A stretch of DNA of 64,000 bases from Streptomyces nodosus (GCF_008704995.1 NZ_CP023747.1:1383501-1447500); one strand, 5' to 3'; counted from the first letter of the stretch, positions 16,544-24,911 are shown. The notes: generated by a model not told the origin, from the sequence alone. Numbers and translations: made by a program.

Positions 16544-17305
16544 TCATCCGACCCCGGCGTTCAGGAAGATCCCACCGTCGACGACAAGGGTCTGGCCGGT
16601 GATCCAGTCGGACTGGTCCGAGGTGAGGAACGCGGCGGCGCCGCCGATGTCGGAGGGAACCCCGAGCCGGCCGAGGGGATAGGCCGCGGCGGCCTCCGCC
16701 TCCCGTCCCTCGTACAGGGCCTGGGCGAACCTGGTCTTCACGACGGCCGGAGCGATCGCGTTGACCCGCACCCCGGGCGCGAACTCGTGCGCGAGCTGCA
16801 GGGTCAGATTGATCATGGCGGCCTTGCTGATGCCGTAGGCGCCGATGAACGGCGAGGCGGAAACGCCCGCCACCGAGGCGATGTTGACGATCGCGCCGCC
16901 GTGGTCGCCCTGCCATGCCTTCCAGGTCTGCTGGGCGAAGCCGAGGGCCGAGACGACATTGGTCTCGAACACCTTGCGCGCCACATTCAGATCGAGGTCG
17001 GCGATCGGGCCGAACACCGGGTTGGTGCCCGCGTTGTTGACCAGGAAGTCGACGCGGCCGAAGGCCTCCATGGTGCGTTCCACGGCGACGGCCTGGTGGG
17101 TCTCGTCATGGGCCTTGCCGGCGACGCCGATGACCCGGTCGCCGCCCAGTCTCTCGACGGCCTCCTTGAGGGCCTCCTCGTTGCGTCCGGTGATGCAGAC
17201 CCGGTCGCCGCGGGCGACGAACGCCTCGGCTATGCCGTAGCCGATGCCGCGGCTGGCGCCCGTGACGAGGGCGACCCTGCCGGAGAGTTCGGTCGGTGCA
17301 GTCAT
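16544..17305 (-). CDS. SDR-family oxidoreductase (FabG-like)
   Basis: The 253-residue short-chain dehydrogenase/reductase has the NAD(P) loop TGASRGIGYGIAE, the NNAG motif, catalytic Ser in NIASVAG and the YGISK active-site pair (YxxxK), plus a C-terminal substrate loop. It probably reduces a 3-oxoacyl or related carbonyl substrate. It is the second gene of a two-gene operon; only 19 nt separate it from the upstream SDR gene, and a strong terminator follows. Confidence 0.88.
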   Translation of the reverse strand: MTAPTELSGRVALVTGASRGIGYGIAEAFVARGDRVCITGRNEEALKEAVERLGGDRVIGVAGKAHDETHQAVAVERTMEAFGRVDFLVNNAGTNPVFGPIADLDLNVARKVFETNVVSALGFAQQTWKAWQGDHGGAIVNIASVAGVSASPFIGAYGISKAAMINLTLQLAHEFAPGVRVNAIAPAVVKTRFAQALYEGREAEAAAAYPLGRLGVPSDIGGAAAFLTSDQSDWITGQTLVVDGGIFLNAGVG

Positions 17306-17324
17306 CTGTTCCAGGTCCCCCTGC

Positions 17325-18086
17325 CTAGTCGAGCGGTCCGCCGGCGACGTACAGCACCTGGCCGGAGACGAATCCGGCCGCGTCGCCCGTGAAGAAGGCG
17401 ATCGCGTTGGCGATGTCGTCGGGCTCGCCGACGCGCTGCACGGGGATCTGGGTGGCGGCCGCGGCCTTGAAGTCCTCGAAGCCCATGCCTACCCGTTCCG
17501 CGGTGGCCTTGGTCATCTCGGTGGCGATGAAGCCCGGGGCGACGGCGTTGGCGGTGACGCCGAACTTGCCGAGCTCCTTGGCCAGGGTCTTGGTGAAGCC
17601 CTGGAGGCCGGCCTTGGCCGCGGAGTAGTTCACCTGGCCGCGGTTGCCGAGCGCGGAGGACGACGAGAGGTTGACGATCCTGCCGAAGCCCGCGTCCACC
17701 ATGTGGTTCTGCACCGCGCGGGACATCAGGAAGGCGCCGCGCAGATGCACGTTCATGACGGTGTCCCAGTCCGAGACGCTCATCTTGAACAGCAGGTTGT
17801 CACGGAGCACACCCGCGTTGTTGACGAGGATCGTCGGGGCGCCCAGCTCCTCGGCGACCCGGGCGACGGCTGCCTCGACCTGTGCCTCGTCCGAGACGTC
17901 GCAGCCGACGGCGATGGCCCTGCCACCGGCCTCAGTGATCTTCCCGACGGTGTCCTTGCAGGCGGCCTCGTCGAGGTCGATCACCGCGACGGCACGGCCC
18001 TCGGCGGCCAGTCGTACGGCGGTCGCGGCGCCGATGCCGCGCGCACCGCCGGTGACGACGGCGACCCGCTGCTCAGTGGTGGACAT
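17325..18086 (-). CDS. fabG: 3-oxoacyl-ACP reductase-like SDR
   Basis: The 253-residue SDR has TGGARGIGAATA, NNAGVLRDNLLFKM, NLSSSSALGNRGQVNYSAAKAG (catalytic Ser, Tyr and Lys) and the C-terminal PGFIATEMT block, all in FabG arrangement. The LRDNLLFKM sequence is typical of FabG-like enzymes acting on acyl-thioesters. Start ATG 18086 follows GAGGAGAACC. It is the first gene of the operon with the next SDR, so the pair may act on related acyl substrates. A dedicated fatty-acid cluster is absent, so this is likely a secondary FabG. Confidence 0.88.
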   Translation of the reverse strand: MSTTEQRVAVVTGGARGIGAATAVRLAAEGRAVAVIDLDEAACKDTVGKITEAGGRAIAVGCDVSDEAQVEAAVARVAEELGAPTILVNNAGVLRDNLLFKMSVSDWDTVMNVHLRGAFLMSRAVQNHMVDAGFGRIVNLSSSSALGNRGQVNYSAAKAGLQGFTKTLAKELGKFGVTANAVAPGFIATEMTKATAERVGMGFEDFKAAAATQIPVQRVGEPDDIANAIAFFTGDAAGFVSGQVLYVAGGPLD

Positions 18087-18102
18087 TGCTGGTTCTCCTC
18101 GC

Positions 18103-18205
18103 CTGTGAAAAGCCTGGAACACCTGGAACACACAGACCGACCGGACCGCCGGAACCCCTGCACCGCCCGGGACTCCTGGAACTCCCGGGAGAGGCCCTGG
18201 AGGTC
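18103..18205. repeat. Irregular CTGGAAC repeats upstream of the SDR operon
   Basis: The sequence between the SDR start and the next gene contains repeated CCTGGAACACCTGGAACAC, GCCGGAACCCC, CTCCTGGAACTCC units. Similar GGAACAC units occur near 9.2 kb. They look like slippage repeats; a regulatory role is not evident. Confidence 0.4.
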
Positions 18206-18317
18206 TGCGGCTCCCACGGTACGCCACCAGTGAGCGACCGCTTAGTACCTTCTTGCGGTTGTGACGCTAGAAGTCCTGGCACCCGGTGTCAACGGCCCAC
18301 CCGGTGCAGGTGGTCCC

Positions 18318-18701
18318 CTATCTCACCAGGAGGTCGAGCAACCGCTCCGCCTCGGCCGCCGGGTCCGCGGTCAGCCCGGTGTGCACCGGTCCGGGCTGTA
18401 CCACCGTCGAGCGGGGTGCGATCAGCCAGCGGAAGCGCCGCCCGGCGTCGTCGCCCGAGGCCTGCCCGGCCGCCGCGCCGCCCGCGCACACGCCCTCGAC
18501 GGCACCGAGCGCGGCCCGCACCCCGGCCACGTCCGCCTCCGGGTCCAGCGCCAGCAGTCGCCCCTCGTCCAGATGGGTGAGGGCGGTGACGAAGGACTTG
18601 GCGCGGCAGTACACCAACACGCCGGCGTTGATGCACTCGCCGCGTTCGACTCTGGGTACGACTCGCAGCAGCGCGTACTCGAAGACGTCCCGCCCGTTCA
18701 C
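18318..18701 (-). CDS. DUF3037-family protein, partner of HipA-like kinase
   Basis: The 127-residue protein starts FEYALLRVVPRVERGECINAGVLVYC, the hallmark of DUF3037. Its start codon overlaps the stop of the HipA-like gene (ATGA at 18698-18701), so the two are translationally coupled and probably work together. DUF3037 has no known activity; its regular pairing with HipA-like kinases suggests a substrate, inhibitor or cofactor role. No DNA-binding motif is visible, so it is unlike the HipB antitoxin. Confidence 0.75.
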   Translation of the reverse strand: MNGRDVFEYALLRVVPRVERGECINAGVLVYCRAKSFVTALTHLDEGRLLALDPEADVAGVRAALGAVEGVCAGGAAAGQASGDDAGRRFRWLIAPRSTVVQPGPVHTGLTADPAAEAERLLDLLVR

Positions 18702-19471
18702 CGGTCCTCCTGGTGGGCCGCGATGCCCCGGATGCGTTCATGGATGTCGGCGGCGCGGGCCAGCAGCGGCCGCGCATACGCCCGGCGCAGTGCGTCCGGT
18801 GAGTCAAAACCGGGTTCGCCGGCCAGCCATTCGTCCGGGATCCCGGCAGTCACCTCGGCCAGCAGGTCCTCGGTGACCAGCGGCGCCAGCGCGGCGGCAG
18901 CGCCCGCCACATCCGGGGCGAAGGGGGCCAGGGCATGGTCGGAGGCGTCGTAGGGCCGGGCGGCCGAGGCCTCCACGCCGGGCCAGTTGTGGTGCCAGAT
19001 CATGGTGGCGCCGTGGTCGATGAGCCACAGCTCGCCGTGCCACATCAGCAGATTGGGGTTGCGCCAGGAGCGGTCGACGTTGTTCACCAGCGCGTCGAAC
19101 CAGACGACGCGTCCGGCCTCCTCGGGGCCGACCGCGAAGGCGAGCGGGTCGAAGCCGATCGCACGGTCGAGGAAGCCCATGCCGAGGTTGCGTCCGCCGC
19201 TCGACTTCAGCAGTTCCTGCACCTCCGGGTCGGGCTCGCCGAGGCCCAGCACCGGGTCGAGGCCGATCGTCACCAGGCCCGGCACCCGCAGACCGAGCCG
19301 CCGGGCGAGCTCACCGCAGACCACCTCGGCGACGAGCGTCTTGCGGCCCTGCCCGGCGCCGGTGAACTTCATGACATACGTCCCGAGATCGTCGGCCTCG
19401 ACGAGCCCCGGCAGCGAACCGCCCTCACGCAGGGGGGTGATGTAGCGGGTCGCGGTGACCTCTTTCAGCAA
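18698..19471 (-). CDS. HipA-like Ser/Thr kinase
   Basis: The 257-residue protein resembles the catalytic half of HipA. GTYVMKFTGAGQGRKTLVAEVV supplies the ATP-binding Lys, NNVDRSWRNPNLL is the catalytic loop (DR--RNPN), and LWLIDHGATM carries the metal-binding Asp. It is shorter than E. coli HipA (440) and lacks the N-terminal subdomain, as in the stand-alone HipA_2 group. The start is a rare TTG at 19471, with no strong RBS; it overlaps the stop of an integrase remnant. The native start may have been replaced at an integration boundary. Target and physiological role are unknown. Confidence 0.75.
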   Translation of the reverse strand: MLKEVTATRYITPLREGGSLPGLVEADDLGTYVMKFTGAGQGRKTLVAEVVCGELARRLGLRVPGLVTIGLDPVLGLGEPDPEVQELLKSSGGRNLGMGFLDRAIGFDPLAFAVGPEEAGRVVWFDALVNNVDRSWRNPNLLMWHGELWLIDHGATMIWHHNWPGVEASAARPYDASDHALAPFAPDVAGAAAALAPLVTEDLLAEVTAGIPDEWLAGEPGFDSPDALRRAYARPLLARAADIHERIRGIAAHQEDR

Positions 19472-19629
19472 TTTCCCAGGCCACCCATCTCTTCAACCTT
19501 GCAATCCATGACCGACCACCGCTTGCTGCCGGCCTCCGGCGTGAAGTGAGCATAGTAACCGAGGGTGATCGCGGGCGAGGAGTGTCCGAGCCGCCGCGCC
19601 AAGGTCACAACACCCTCTCCAGCCCCCAG
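19465..19629 (-). pseudogene. C-terminal remnant of a tyrosine-type integrase
   Basis: About 55 codons encode VVTLARRLGHSSPAITLGYYAHFTPEAG, the conserved C-terminal box of Streptomyces tyrosine recombinases (R--LGHSS---T---Y-H, with the catalytic Tyr in TLGYYAH). The rest of the integrase, including its first Arg, is missing. Its TGA overlaps the TTG start of the HipA-like gene. It marks one end of a decayed integrative element; attachment sites are normally next to the integrase gene. Confidence 0.7.
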
Positions 19630-19810
19630 TTGGACCGAGGCACAGGCATGCCACTGCCCGGATCCCGCCCACGGGGTTGAGGTCGAGCGCATAGAGCGGC
19701 AGATGGTAAATGGTCGGCCGGTCCCGGAACGCGGCGAACTCCCGCAGCCCGGCGGCCTTGTGCACATCCCACCGGGTCGTGTCCTGGGAGACTTCCGCTC
19801 ACACGGACGC
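19630..19810 (-). pseudogene. Remnant of an IS630-family transposase
   Basis: The minus strand encodes HKAAGLREFAAFRDRPTIYHLP followed by YALDLNPVGGIRAV. This corresponds to the last DDE segment of IS630-type transposases (usually YAPDLNPVEGIW), but the catalytic Glu position is Gly. Upstream sequence is frame-broken. It is directly fused to the integrase remnant, so this is a decayed mosaic. Inverted repeats of the IS were not found. Confidence 0.6.
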
Positions 19811-20039
19811 CGACCTGCTCCTCGCCTTCCTCCAGTATGCCCTCGCCCCGCGAGGTCGAACCCGGAATGCTCGTCCACCATGCCCGCCACGCCTGCCACT
19901 GCACAGCGACCAGGCAGCGGTGGACCAGTGCACCTGAAACCACGTCAACCCGCCCTGACCGAGGCAACGCGCGTCATCGCCGTCGCTTCGACACTCCCGC
20001 TGAGCTGCGATGGGGTGTGGACGGTGGTAGTACAAAAGG

Positions 20040-21239
20040 GTGACTTCCAGGAGGCTTTCCGCACGGCGCTGCCGATCGTGGTGCGAGGCGCGCGGCCTGC
20101 TGGCGGTCCCTCTCACATTGATCGTCGTGACTGTCGCGGTCCATCTGGCTACTCCAGGGCATCCGCACGTCGGGCCACTGCTGGTCATTGCGCCGGCCCT
20201 GGCCGCGGTCCGGCTGGGGCCGAGGCTGATCGTGCTCACCGGGGTGCTGGCGTTGATGTGCCAGGTGGCCATCGCGATGCTGCAACGGGATCTGTCCTCC
20301 GCCGACCGCGTGGCGCAGTTGCTGGCGTTGATCGGAGTCTCGGGGTTCGCCGCGGTGATGTCCGCCGGGCGGGAGCGCAGTGCACGGGAGCTCAGGCGCG
20401 TGAGCCAGGTCTGTGAGACCGCCCAGGAACTGGTGTTGCAGCCGTTGCCGCCGCGGATCGGGCCGCTGCACCTGGCCGCGGTGTACCTGTCGGCGGAGAA
20501 CGAGATGCATATCGGTGGCGACCTGTACGCGGCGGCCCGGATCAAGCGCGGCACGCGCCTGATCGTGGGAGACGTCCGCGGCAAGGGCCTGGCGGCAGTG
20601 GGCGATGCGGCGCTGCTGATGGGCGCCTTCCGTGCGGTCGCGCATCTGCCGATGACCTTGGCACAACTGACCGCCCACTTGGACACCAGCGTGTGTGGGA
20701 GGCAGGCGGAGCTTGCCGCCCCCGATCATCATGCGCACGAGTGCTTCATCACTGCGGTGCTCCTCGAGATCCCCGACCACCCCGCCGCCGCCCGTATCGC
20801 CTATTGCGGTCATCCACCGCCGCTGTTGCTGCGACCTGGGCACACCGCCGCGGCGCTGTCTCCCCGTCTGCCGGGCCCCCCGCTGGGCCTGGACATCGGC
20901 ACGCCCTGTTATGACGTGGACACGTTCGACTTCGGGGCCGGTGACCTCCTCCTGCTGTACACCGACGGTGTGATCGAAGCCCGCAACACCCGGGGCGAGT
21001 TCTACCCGCTCCTCGAACGCGCGGCGTGGAAGGGGGAACGTCCGGAGGACTTCCTGGAGCGGCTGCGCACCGATCTGCTTGCCCACGCGGGAGGCCGACT
21101 GGATGACGACGCCGCGATGATCGCGATCGAGCGGCCTGCCGGGGTGATCCAGCAGGGGCACGGAAACCTCCGCCGCGACAGGCCGGCGAACCTGTTCAGT
21201 CCTGCAGCAGGGCGAGTTGGTGCTCGACGGCTTCGGTGA
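20040..21239 (+). CDS. Membrane PP2C/SpoIIE-type serine phosphatase
   Basis: The 399-residue protein has an N-terminal membrane part with about three helices (LLAVPLTLIVVTVAVHLA, LLVIAPALAAVRL and LLALIGVSGFAAVMS). The phosphatase domain follows from about residue 140: IGGDLYAAARIKRGTRLIVGDVRGKGLAA carries the metal-binding Asp residues and GDLLLLYTDGVIEARN the late motif. Streptomyces has many such proteins that reverse anti-sigma or anti-anti-sigma phosphorylation. No kinase or STAS partner is adjacent. GTG 20040 is the likely start. The last 44 nt overlap the convergent TetR gene. It lies in the accessory stretch beside mobile-element remnants. Confidence 0.83.
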   Translation: MTSRRLSARRCRSWCEARGLLAVPLTLIVVTVAVHLATPGHPHVGPLLVIAPALAAVRLGPRLIVLTGVLALMCQVAIAMLQRDLSSADRVAQLLALIGVSGFAAVMSAGRERSARELRRVSQVCETAQELVLQPLPPRIGPLHLAAVYLSAENEMHIGGDLYAAARIKRGTRLIVGDVRGKGLAAVGDAALLMGAFRAVAHLPMTLAQLTAHLDTSVCGRQAELAAPDHHAHECFITAVLLEIPDHPAAARIAYCGHPPPLLLRPGHTAAALSPRLPGPPLGLDIGTPCYDVDTFDFGAGDLLLLYTDGVIEARNTRGEFYPLLERAAWKGERPEDFLERLRTDLLAHAGGRLDDDAAMIAIERPAGVIQQGHGNLRRDRPANLFSPAAGRVGARRLR

Positions 21240-21774
21240 GCCGCCGCTCGTCGTTCGTGGCGAGGAGGTCGAGCAGTGCGCCTCGTAGCACGGCCAGGGC
21301 CAGGGTGCGGCGGGCGGCGCCGTCCCTGCTGTCACGCTCGGACGGTGGCTGGCAGTCGGCCAGGACACCGAGCCAGTCCTCCACCGTCGCTCGGGCGAAC
21401 CCGGCCCAGGCCCCGTCGGACTGGACGAGGGAGCGCGTGTACGCCTCGGCCCACAGACGCAGCAGCGGCCGGTGTTCTTTCGCGGCGAGCCACGTCCAGA
21501 CGTGCTCGACGGCCGGGGCCAGCCCGGTGGGGCGACCGGGGCGCCCGGCCCGGTCCAGGAGTGCCAGTTCCTCGCTGCGGGCGCGCTCCAGCAGTGCCTG
21601 CAGCAGGCCGTCCTTGCTTCCGAAGAGGTAGAGCAGGACCCGCGGGCTGGAGCCGATCGCCTCGGCCAGCGGGCGCAGTGACAGGTCGGCCAGGCCGTGG
21701 GCGAGGGCGTACCGGTAGGCGGCCTCCAGCAGTTCGGTCTGCCGGGCGGAGGGGGTCGGCGCTTCCTGGGGCAT
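21196..21774 (-). CDS. TetR/AcrR-family transcriptional repressor
   Basis: The 192-residue protein has an N-terminal HTH (ARQTELLEAAYRYALAHGLADLSLRPLAEAIGSSPRVLLYLFGSKDGLLQALL) and an all-helical ligand domain. A perfect palindrome, CTGAAACA-CC-TGTTTCAG, lies 13 nt before the start and is the likely operator, covering both its own promoter and that of the divergent acetyltransferase. The ligand is unknown. Its 3' end overlaps the phosphatase gene. Confidence 0.9.
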   Translation of the reverse strand: MPQEAPTPSARQTELLEAAYRYALAHGLADLSLRPLAEAIGSSPRVLLYLFGSKDGLLQALLERARSEELALLDRAGRPGRPTGLAPAVEHVWTWLAAKEHRPLLRLWAEAYTRSLVQSDGAWAGFARATVEDWLGVLADCQPPSERDSRDGAARRTLALAVLRGALLDLLATNDERRLTEAVEHQLALLQD

Positions 21775-21786
21775 ACGGTTAGCCTA

Positions 21787-21806
21787 ACTGAAACACCTGT
21801 TTCAGT
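21787..21806. promoter_or_regulatory. Palindromic operator of the TetR/GNAT divergent promoter
   Basis: ACTGAAACA-CC-TGTTTCAGT is a perfect 9-2-9 inverted repeat between the TetR start (21774) and the acetyltransferase start (21846). Size and position suit a TetR dimer. Confidence 0.7.
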
Positions 21807-21845
21807 GATGTGGGCGGAACGATCGCGGGACCAGGAGAGCAGCTC

Positions 21846-22376
21846 ATGCCGCAGCAGGATCAGAAGCACATCGTCGTACGTCGCGCCGACCGTCCCGGCG
21901 ACCTGGGATGGGTGGTGATGGCCCACGGCGAGGCATACGACCGGCAGTTCGGCTGGAACACCGACTTCGAGGCCCTGGTCGCCAGGATCGTCGCCGACTA
22001 CGGCACCGGGCACGACCCGGCACGCGAGGCGGCTTGGATCGCCGAAGTCGACGGCCGGCGCGTGGGCTGCGTCTTCCTCGTCGCGGGCGACCAGCCGAAG
22101 GTGGCCAAGCTGCGGATCCTGCTCGTCACTCCGGAAGGAAGGGGCCTGCGCCTCGGGACCCGCCTGGTCGAGGAGTGCCTGACCTTCGCCCGCGAGGTGG
22201 GCTACGAACAGGTGACGCTGTGGACCAACGACGTCCTGACGGCAGCGCGCAAGATCTACCAGAGCTTCGGCTTCACCCTCGCCGACGAGGAACGCCACCA
22301 CAGCTTCGGCCACGATCTCGTCGGCCAGAACTGGACCCTCGATCTGCGCACCACCGCGGTGAACAGCGACAGCTGA
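21846..22376 (+). CDS. GNAT-family N-acetyltransferase
   Basis: The 176-residue protein has the acetyl-CoA loop of the GNAT fold: LRILLVTPEGRGLRLGTRLVEECLTFARE (R/Q-x-x-G-x-G/A, here RGLRLG), followed by YEQVTLWTNDVLTAARKIYQSFGF, typical of the C-terminal beta-bulge region. The DRQFGWNTDFEALVARIVADY block resembles acetyltransferases fused to MarR domains in other bacteria. ATG 21846 follows CAGGAG. It is divergent from the TetR gene and likely under its control. It could modify a small-molecule toxin or antibiotic, but the substrate is not known. Confidence 0.85.
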   Translation: MPQQDQKHIVVRRADRPGDLGWVVMAHGEAYDRQFGWNTDFEALVARIVADYGTGHDPAREAAWIAEVDGRRVGCVFLVAGDQPKVAKLRILLVTPEGRGLRLGTRLVEECLTFAREVGYEQVTLWTNDVLTAARKIYQSFGFTLADEERHHSFGHDLVGQNWTLDLRTTAVNSDS

Positions 22377-22689
22377 CCGGCACACAGCTCGAACCGCCGC
22401 CTCTGTCAACAGGCCGTCGTCGCCCGCCAGGCGTGCGGCACCGCCGCGTTCCCCCTCGGCACGGAGACCTTCCAGTGTGCGTCACCGGGGGCTGCCCCGG
22501 AGCATCGCCCCAGGCTGCTGGGGCGTTCGGGGCCCATTGGGGGCGGTCCGTGCGCGCCTTCCGGGCAGCTCATCCCGAACCGGTCAGGATGTCGAGGCCG
22601 TCTGAACGGCCATCGGCCCCGGGCCGTACCTCCGTACAGACCAACGAGGCAGCCAGACCTACGAAAGAACCGTGGAAGGGAACGTCAGC
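22377..22689. other. Intergenic stretch without recognised gene
   Basis: These 313 bases between the acetyltransferase and the Rieske gene contain no frame with good coding signs on either strand. Short G- and C-rich inverted repeats such as GGGGCTGCCCC occur around 22490. It is likely the right edge of the accessory stretch plus the Rieske promoter. Confidence 0.4.
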
Positions 22690-23184
22690 ATGACCAGCGA
22701 ACCGCTTCAGCCCGTCCCCGCGCCGGCCCGTCGCACCGTCGTGGCGGCGGTGGGCGCGACGGGGCTCGCCGTCGCGCTGACCGCGTGTGCGGGCTCGGAC
22801 TCCAACAGCTCGTCGTCGAACTCGTCCGCCCCGCAGGAGGACAGCAGCGCCCCGGCGAGCGCCGGAGCGGGCGAGAACGCCGCCGCCGGCTCCGACGGCA
22901 CGGTCCTGGCCAAGACCTCCGAGATCCCGCAGGGCGGCGGCAAGGTCTTCGCCGACCAGGGCGTGGTGGTGACCCAGCCGACCGCCGGTCATTTCAAGGC
23001 GTTCTCGTCCAAGTGCACCCACCAGGGCTGTGCGGTGAAGGACGTTGCGAACGGCCTCATCACCTGCCCGTGCCACGATAGCCAGTTCTCCGCGACCGAC
23101 GGCAGCGTGCAGAAGGGCCCGGCGACCCAGCCGCTGGCCGCCGCGAAGATCTCCGTCGACGGGGACTCGATCAAGCTCACCTGA
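22690..23184 (+). CDS. Rieske [2Fe-2S] protein, exported
   Basis: The 164-residue protein has a twin-arginine signal (ARRTVVAAVGATGLAVALTAC) ending in a lipobox-like LTAC, a Ser/Ala linker, then a Rieske domain. CTHQGC and CPCHDSQF supply the two Cys-His pairs that bind the 2Fe-2S cluster. It resembles the small 'Rieske (2Fe-2S) protein' lipoproteins of Streptomyces, not the larger QcrA subunit. The redox partner is unknown. ATG 22690 follows GGAAGGGAA. Export folded through Tat is expected because the cluster is inserted in the cytoplasm. Confidence 0.9.
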   Translation: MTSEPLQPVPAPARRTVVAAVGATGLAVALTACAGSDSNSSSSNSSAPQEDSSAPASAGAGENAAAGSDGTVLAKTSEIPQGGGKVFADQGVVVTQPTAGHFKAFSSKCTHQGCAVKDVANGLITCPCHDSQFSATDGSVQKGPATQPLAAAKISVDGDSIKLT

Positions 23185-23317
23185 CCCGGCGCCGCGTCCG
23201 GACCGCGCCGTCCGGCGCGCCGGACGGGGCAGCCCGGCGTCTCGCCGCACGGTCTCGGCCGTTACGGCCGAAGCCGGGCACGAGGGGGGTGTGGACAAGA
23301 GAGATGAGGGGGACCGC

Positions 23318-23785
23318 ATGACCGGCACTCAGCGCCGTGGCCGGAAGATCATGATGACGACCGGGGAGCTGGACGACTTCCTGACCGCCCGGCGCACCTG
23401 CCGGGTGGCCACCGTGTCGGCCGAGGGCGCCCCGCATGTGAGCGCCCTGTGGTTCGTCTGGGACGGGGTCTCGCTGTGGCTGTACTCGGTGGTGCGCAGC
23501 AAGCGCTGGGCCGAGCTGCGCCGTGAACCACGGGTCGCGGTCATCGTCGACGCCGGGGAGGAGTACGAGGAACTGCGCGGGGCCGAACTGTCGGGCACCG
23601 TGGAGTTCGTGGGTGAGATCCCCCGCACCGGGGACCTGTGCGCCGAACTGGACGTCCCCGAGACCCTGTTCGCACGCAAGTACTCCGGCCTGGAGGAGCT
23701 GACGCACGACGGCCGGCACGCCTGGCTGCGGCTGACCCCCACGAAGGTCGTCTCCTGGGACTTCCGCAAACTGGGCACGTCCTAG
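23318..23785 (+). CDS. Pyridoxamine 5'-phosphate oxidase-like flavin-binding protein
   Basis: The 155-residue protein has a split-barrel PNPOx-like fold: LDDFLTARRTCRVATVSAEGAPHVSALWFVWDG and LWLYSVVRSKRWAELRREPRVAVIVD are the usual FMN- or F420-binding strands. True PdxH has extra residues, so it is more likely an FMN/F420-dependent reductase or a heme or flavin binding relative. ATG 23318 follows GAGGGGG. The MITE at 23791 begins 6 nt after its stop. Confidence 0.8.
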   Translation: MTGTQRRGRKIMMTTGELDDFLTARRTCRVATVSAEGAPHVSALWFVWDGVSLWLYSVVRSKRWAELRREPRVAVIVDAGEEYEELRGAELSGTVEFVGEIPRTGDLCAELDVPETLFARKYSGLEELTHDGRHAWLRLTPTKVVSWDFRKLGTS

Positions 23786-23790
23786 GTGGA

Positions 23791-24000
23791 CCTAGGGCGT
23801 GTTTCGAAAGTGCCGTCTGCTCCGCGACGCTCCCCCAGCTACCGCTGGGGGTGCCCCCAGGCACGCACGCTCGCTGCGTTGTCGGGATCGCCCACGTACA
23901 CCCAGCACGAGGACGACCCTCCGCCTTGCGATCGCACGCACCAGACGCCGCAGGGCCCGCCCTCCGGGCGAACGACGCCACTTTCGAAACACGCCCTAGG
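23791..24000. mobile_element. 210-bp miniature inverted-repeat element (MITE) ending in CTAG
   Basis: The two ends (23791-23812 and 23979-24000) are perfect 22-nt inverted repeats beginning CCTAGGGCGTGTTTCGAA. There is no coding capacity. The CTAG just inside each end may be the target duplication, as IS5-group elements use YTAR targets; this is inference. The core (TGCGTTGTCGGGATCGCC onward) resembles the core of the 44.5-kb element. The right end supplies the TAG stop codon of the adjacent LysR gene. Confidence 0.8.
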
Positions 24001-24901
24001 GCCTCACGGTCCGCCCCGCCGTCTGCAGCGCCTTGACCGCCGCCCTGATCGACGGGCGGCGGTCGGCGTCGGCCCGCCACACCACGAAGACATGCCGTCG
24101 CACCCCCTGCCGCAGGGGCACGGTCACCACACCGTCCGGCACCGGGTCGCGCCCGAGCAGCGGCGCGATGCACACCCCGAGCCCGGCGGCGACCAGCGCG
24201 AGCTGGGTGTGGGTCTCTCCGGCACGATGGCCGACGCACGGTTCGACGCCCAGGGAGCGCAGGGTGAACATCAGCCACTCATGACAGAACTCGCCCTCGC
24301 CCCAGGTGATCCACTCGTCGTCGGTGAACTCCCCGAGGTCCACCTCCGCACGGTCCGCGAGCCGGTGCCCGACGGGCATCGCCACATCCGCCGGATCGTC
24401 GAGCACCGCCGCCTTCACCAGTCCCTCGGGCAACGGCATCGGCTTGTTGTACCAGTCGAGGACGACCGCGAGATCGAGGTCCCCCCGCACCACCCCGGCG
24501 ACCCCGGCCTCGGGCTCCAGCTCGCACGAGCGCAGCCGCAACGCGGGATGTTCGGTCCGCAGCGCGGCCAGCGCGGTCGGGAACAGTCCGCGCGCGGCCG
24601 TCGGGAAGGCCGACAGACGAAGCTCGCCGGCCACCTGCCCGCGCTGCGCCTCCAGATCGGCCTGGGCGAGCTCGACCTGGGACAGGATGCGTGCCGCGTG
24701 ATCGGCGAGCAGCCGGCCCGCGTCGGTGAGCCGCACCCCTCGTCCGTTCCGGGCCAGGAGCTGCTGGCCCACCTCCCGTTCCAGCTTCGCCATCTGCTGG
24801 GAGACCGCCGAGGTCGTGACGTGCAGCCCCTCGGCCGCGCCGCTGACCGAGCCGTGCCGGGCGAGGGCGTCCAGGGTGCGCAGGCGCTCCAGATTCAACA
24901 T
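23996..24901 (-). CDS. LysR-family transcriptional regulator
   Basis: The 301-residue protein has an N-terminal winged HTH (MLNLERLRTLDALARHGSVSGAAEGLHVTTSAVSQQMAKLEREVG) and a two-lobe periplasmic-binding-like effector domain. It is divergent from an EamA transporter gene and probably controls it, as in many LysR-exporter pairs. Its TAG stop (23996-23998) is contributed by the terminal repeat of the MITE inserted immediately downstream, so the natural C-terminus may have been a few residues different. ATG 24901. Confidence 0.9.
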   Translation of the reverse strand: MLNLERLRTLDALARHGSVSGAAEGLHVTTSAVSQQMAKLEREVGQQLLARNGRGVRLTDAGRLLADHAARILSQVELAQADLEAQRGQVAGELRLSAFPTAARGLFPTALAALRTEHPALRLRSCELEPEAGVAGVVRGDLDLAVVLDWYNKPMPLPEGLVKAAVLDDPADVAMPVGHRLADRAEVDLGEFTDDEWITWGEGEFCHEWLMFTLRSLGVEPCVGHRAGETHTQLALVAAGLGVCIAPLLGRDPVPDGVVTVPLRQGVRRHVFVVWRADADRRPSIRAAVKALQTAGRTVRP

Positions 24902-24911
24902 GTAAGCGATA

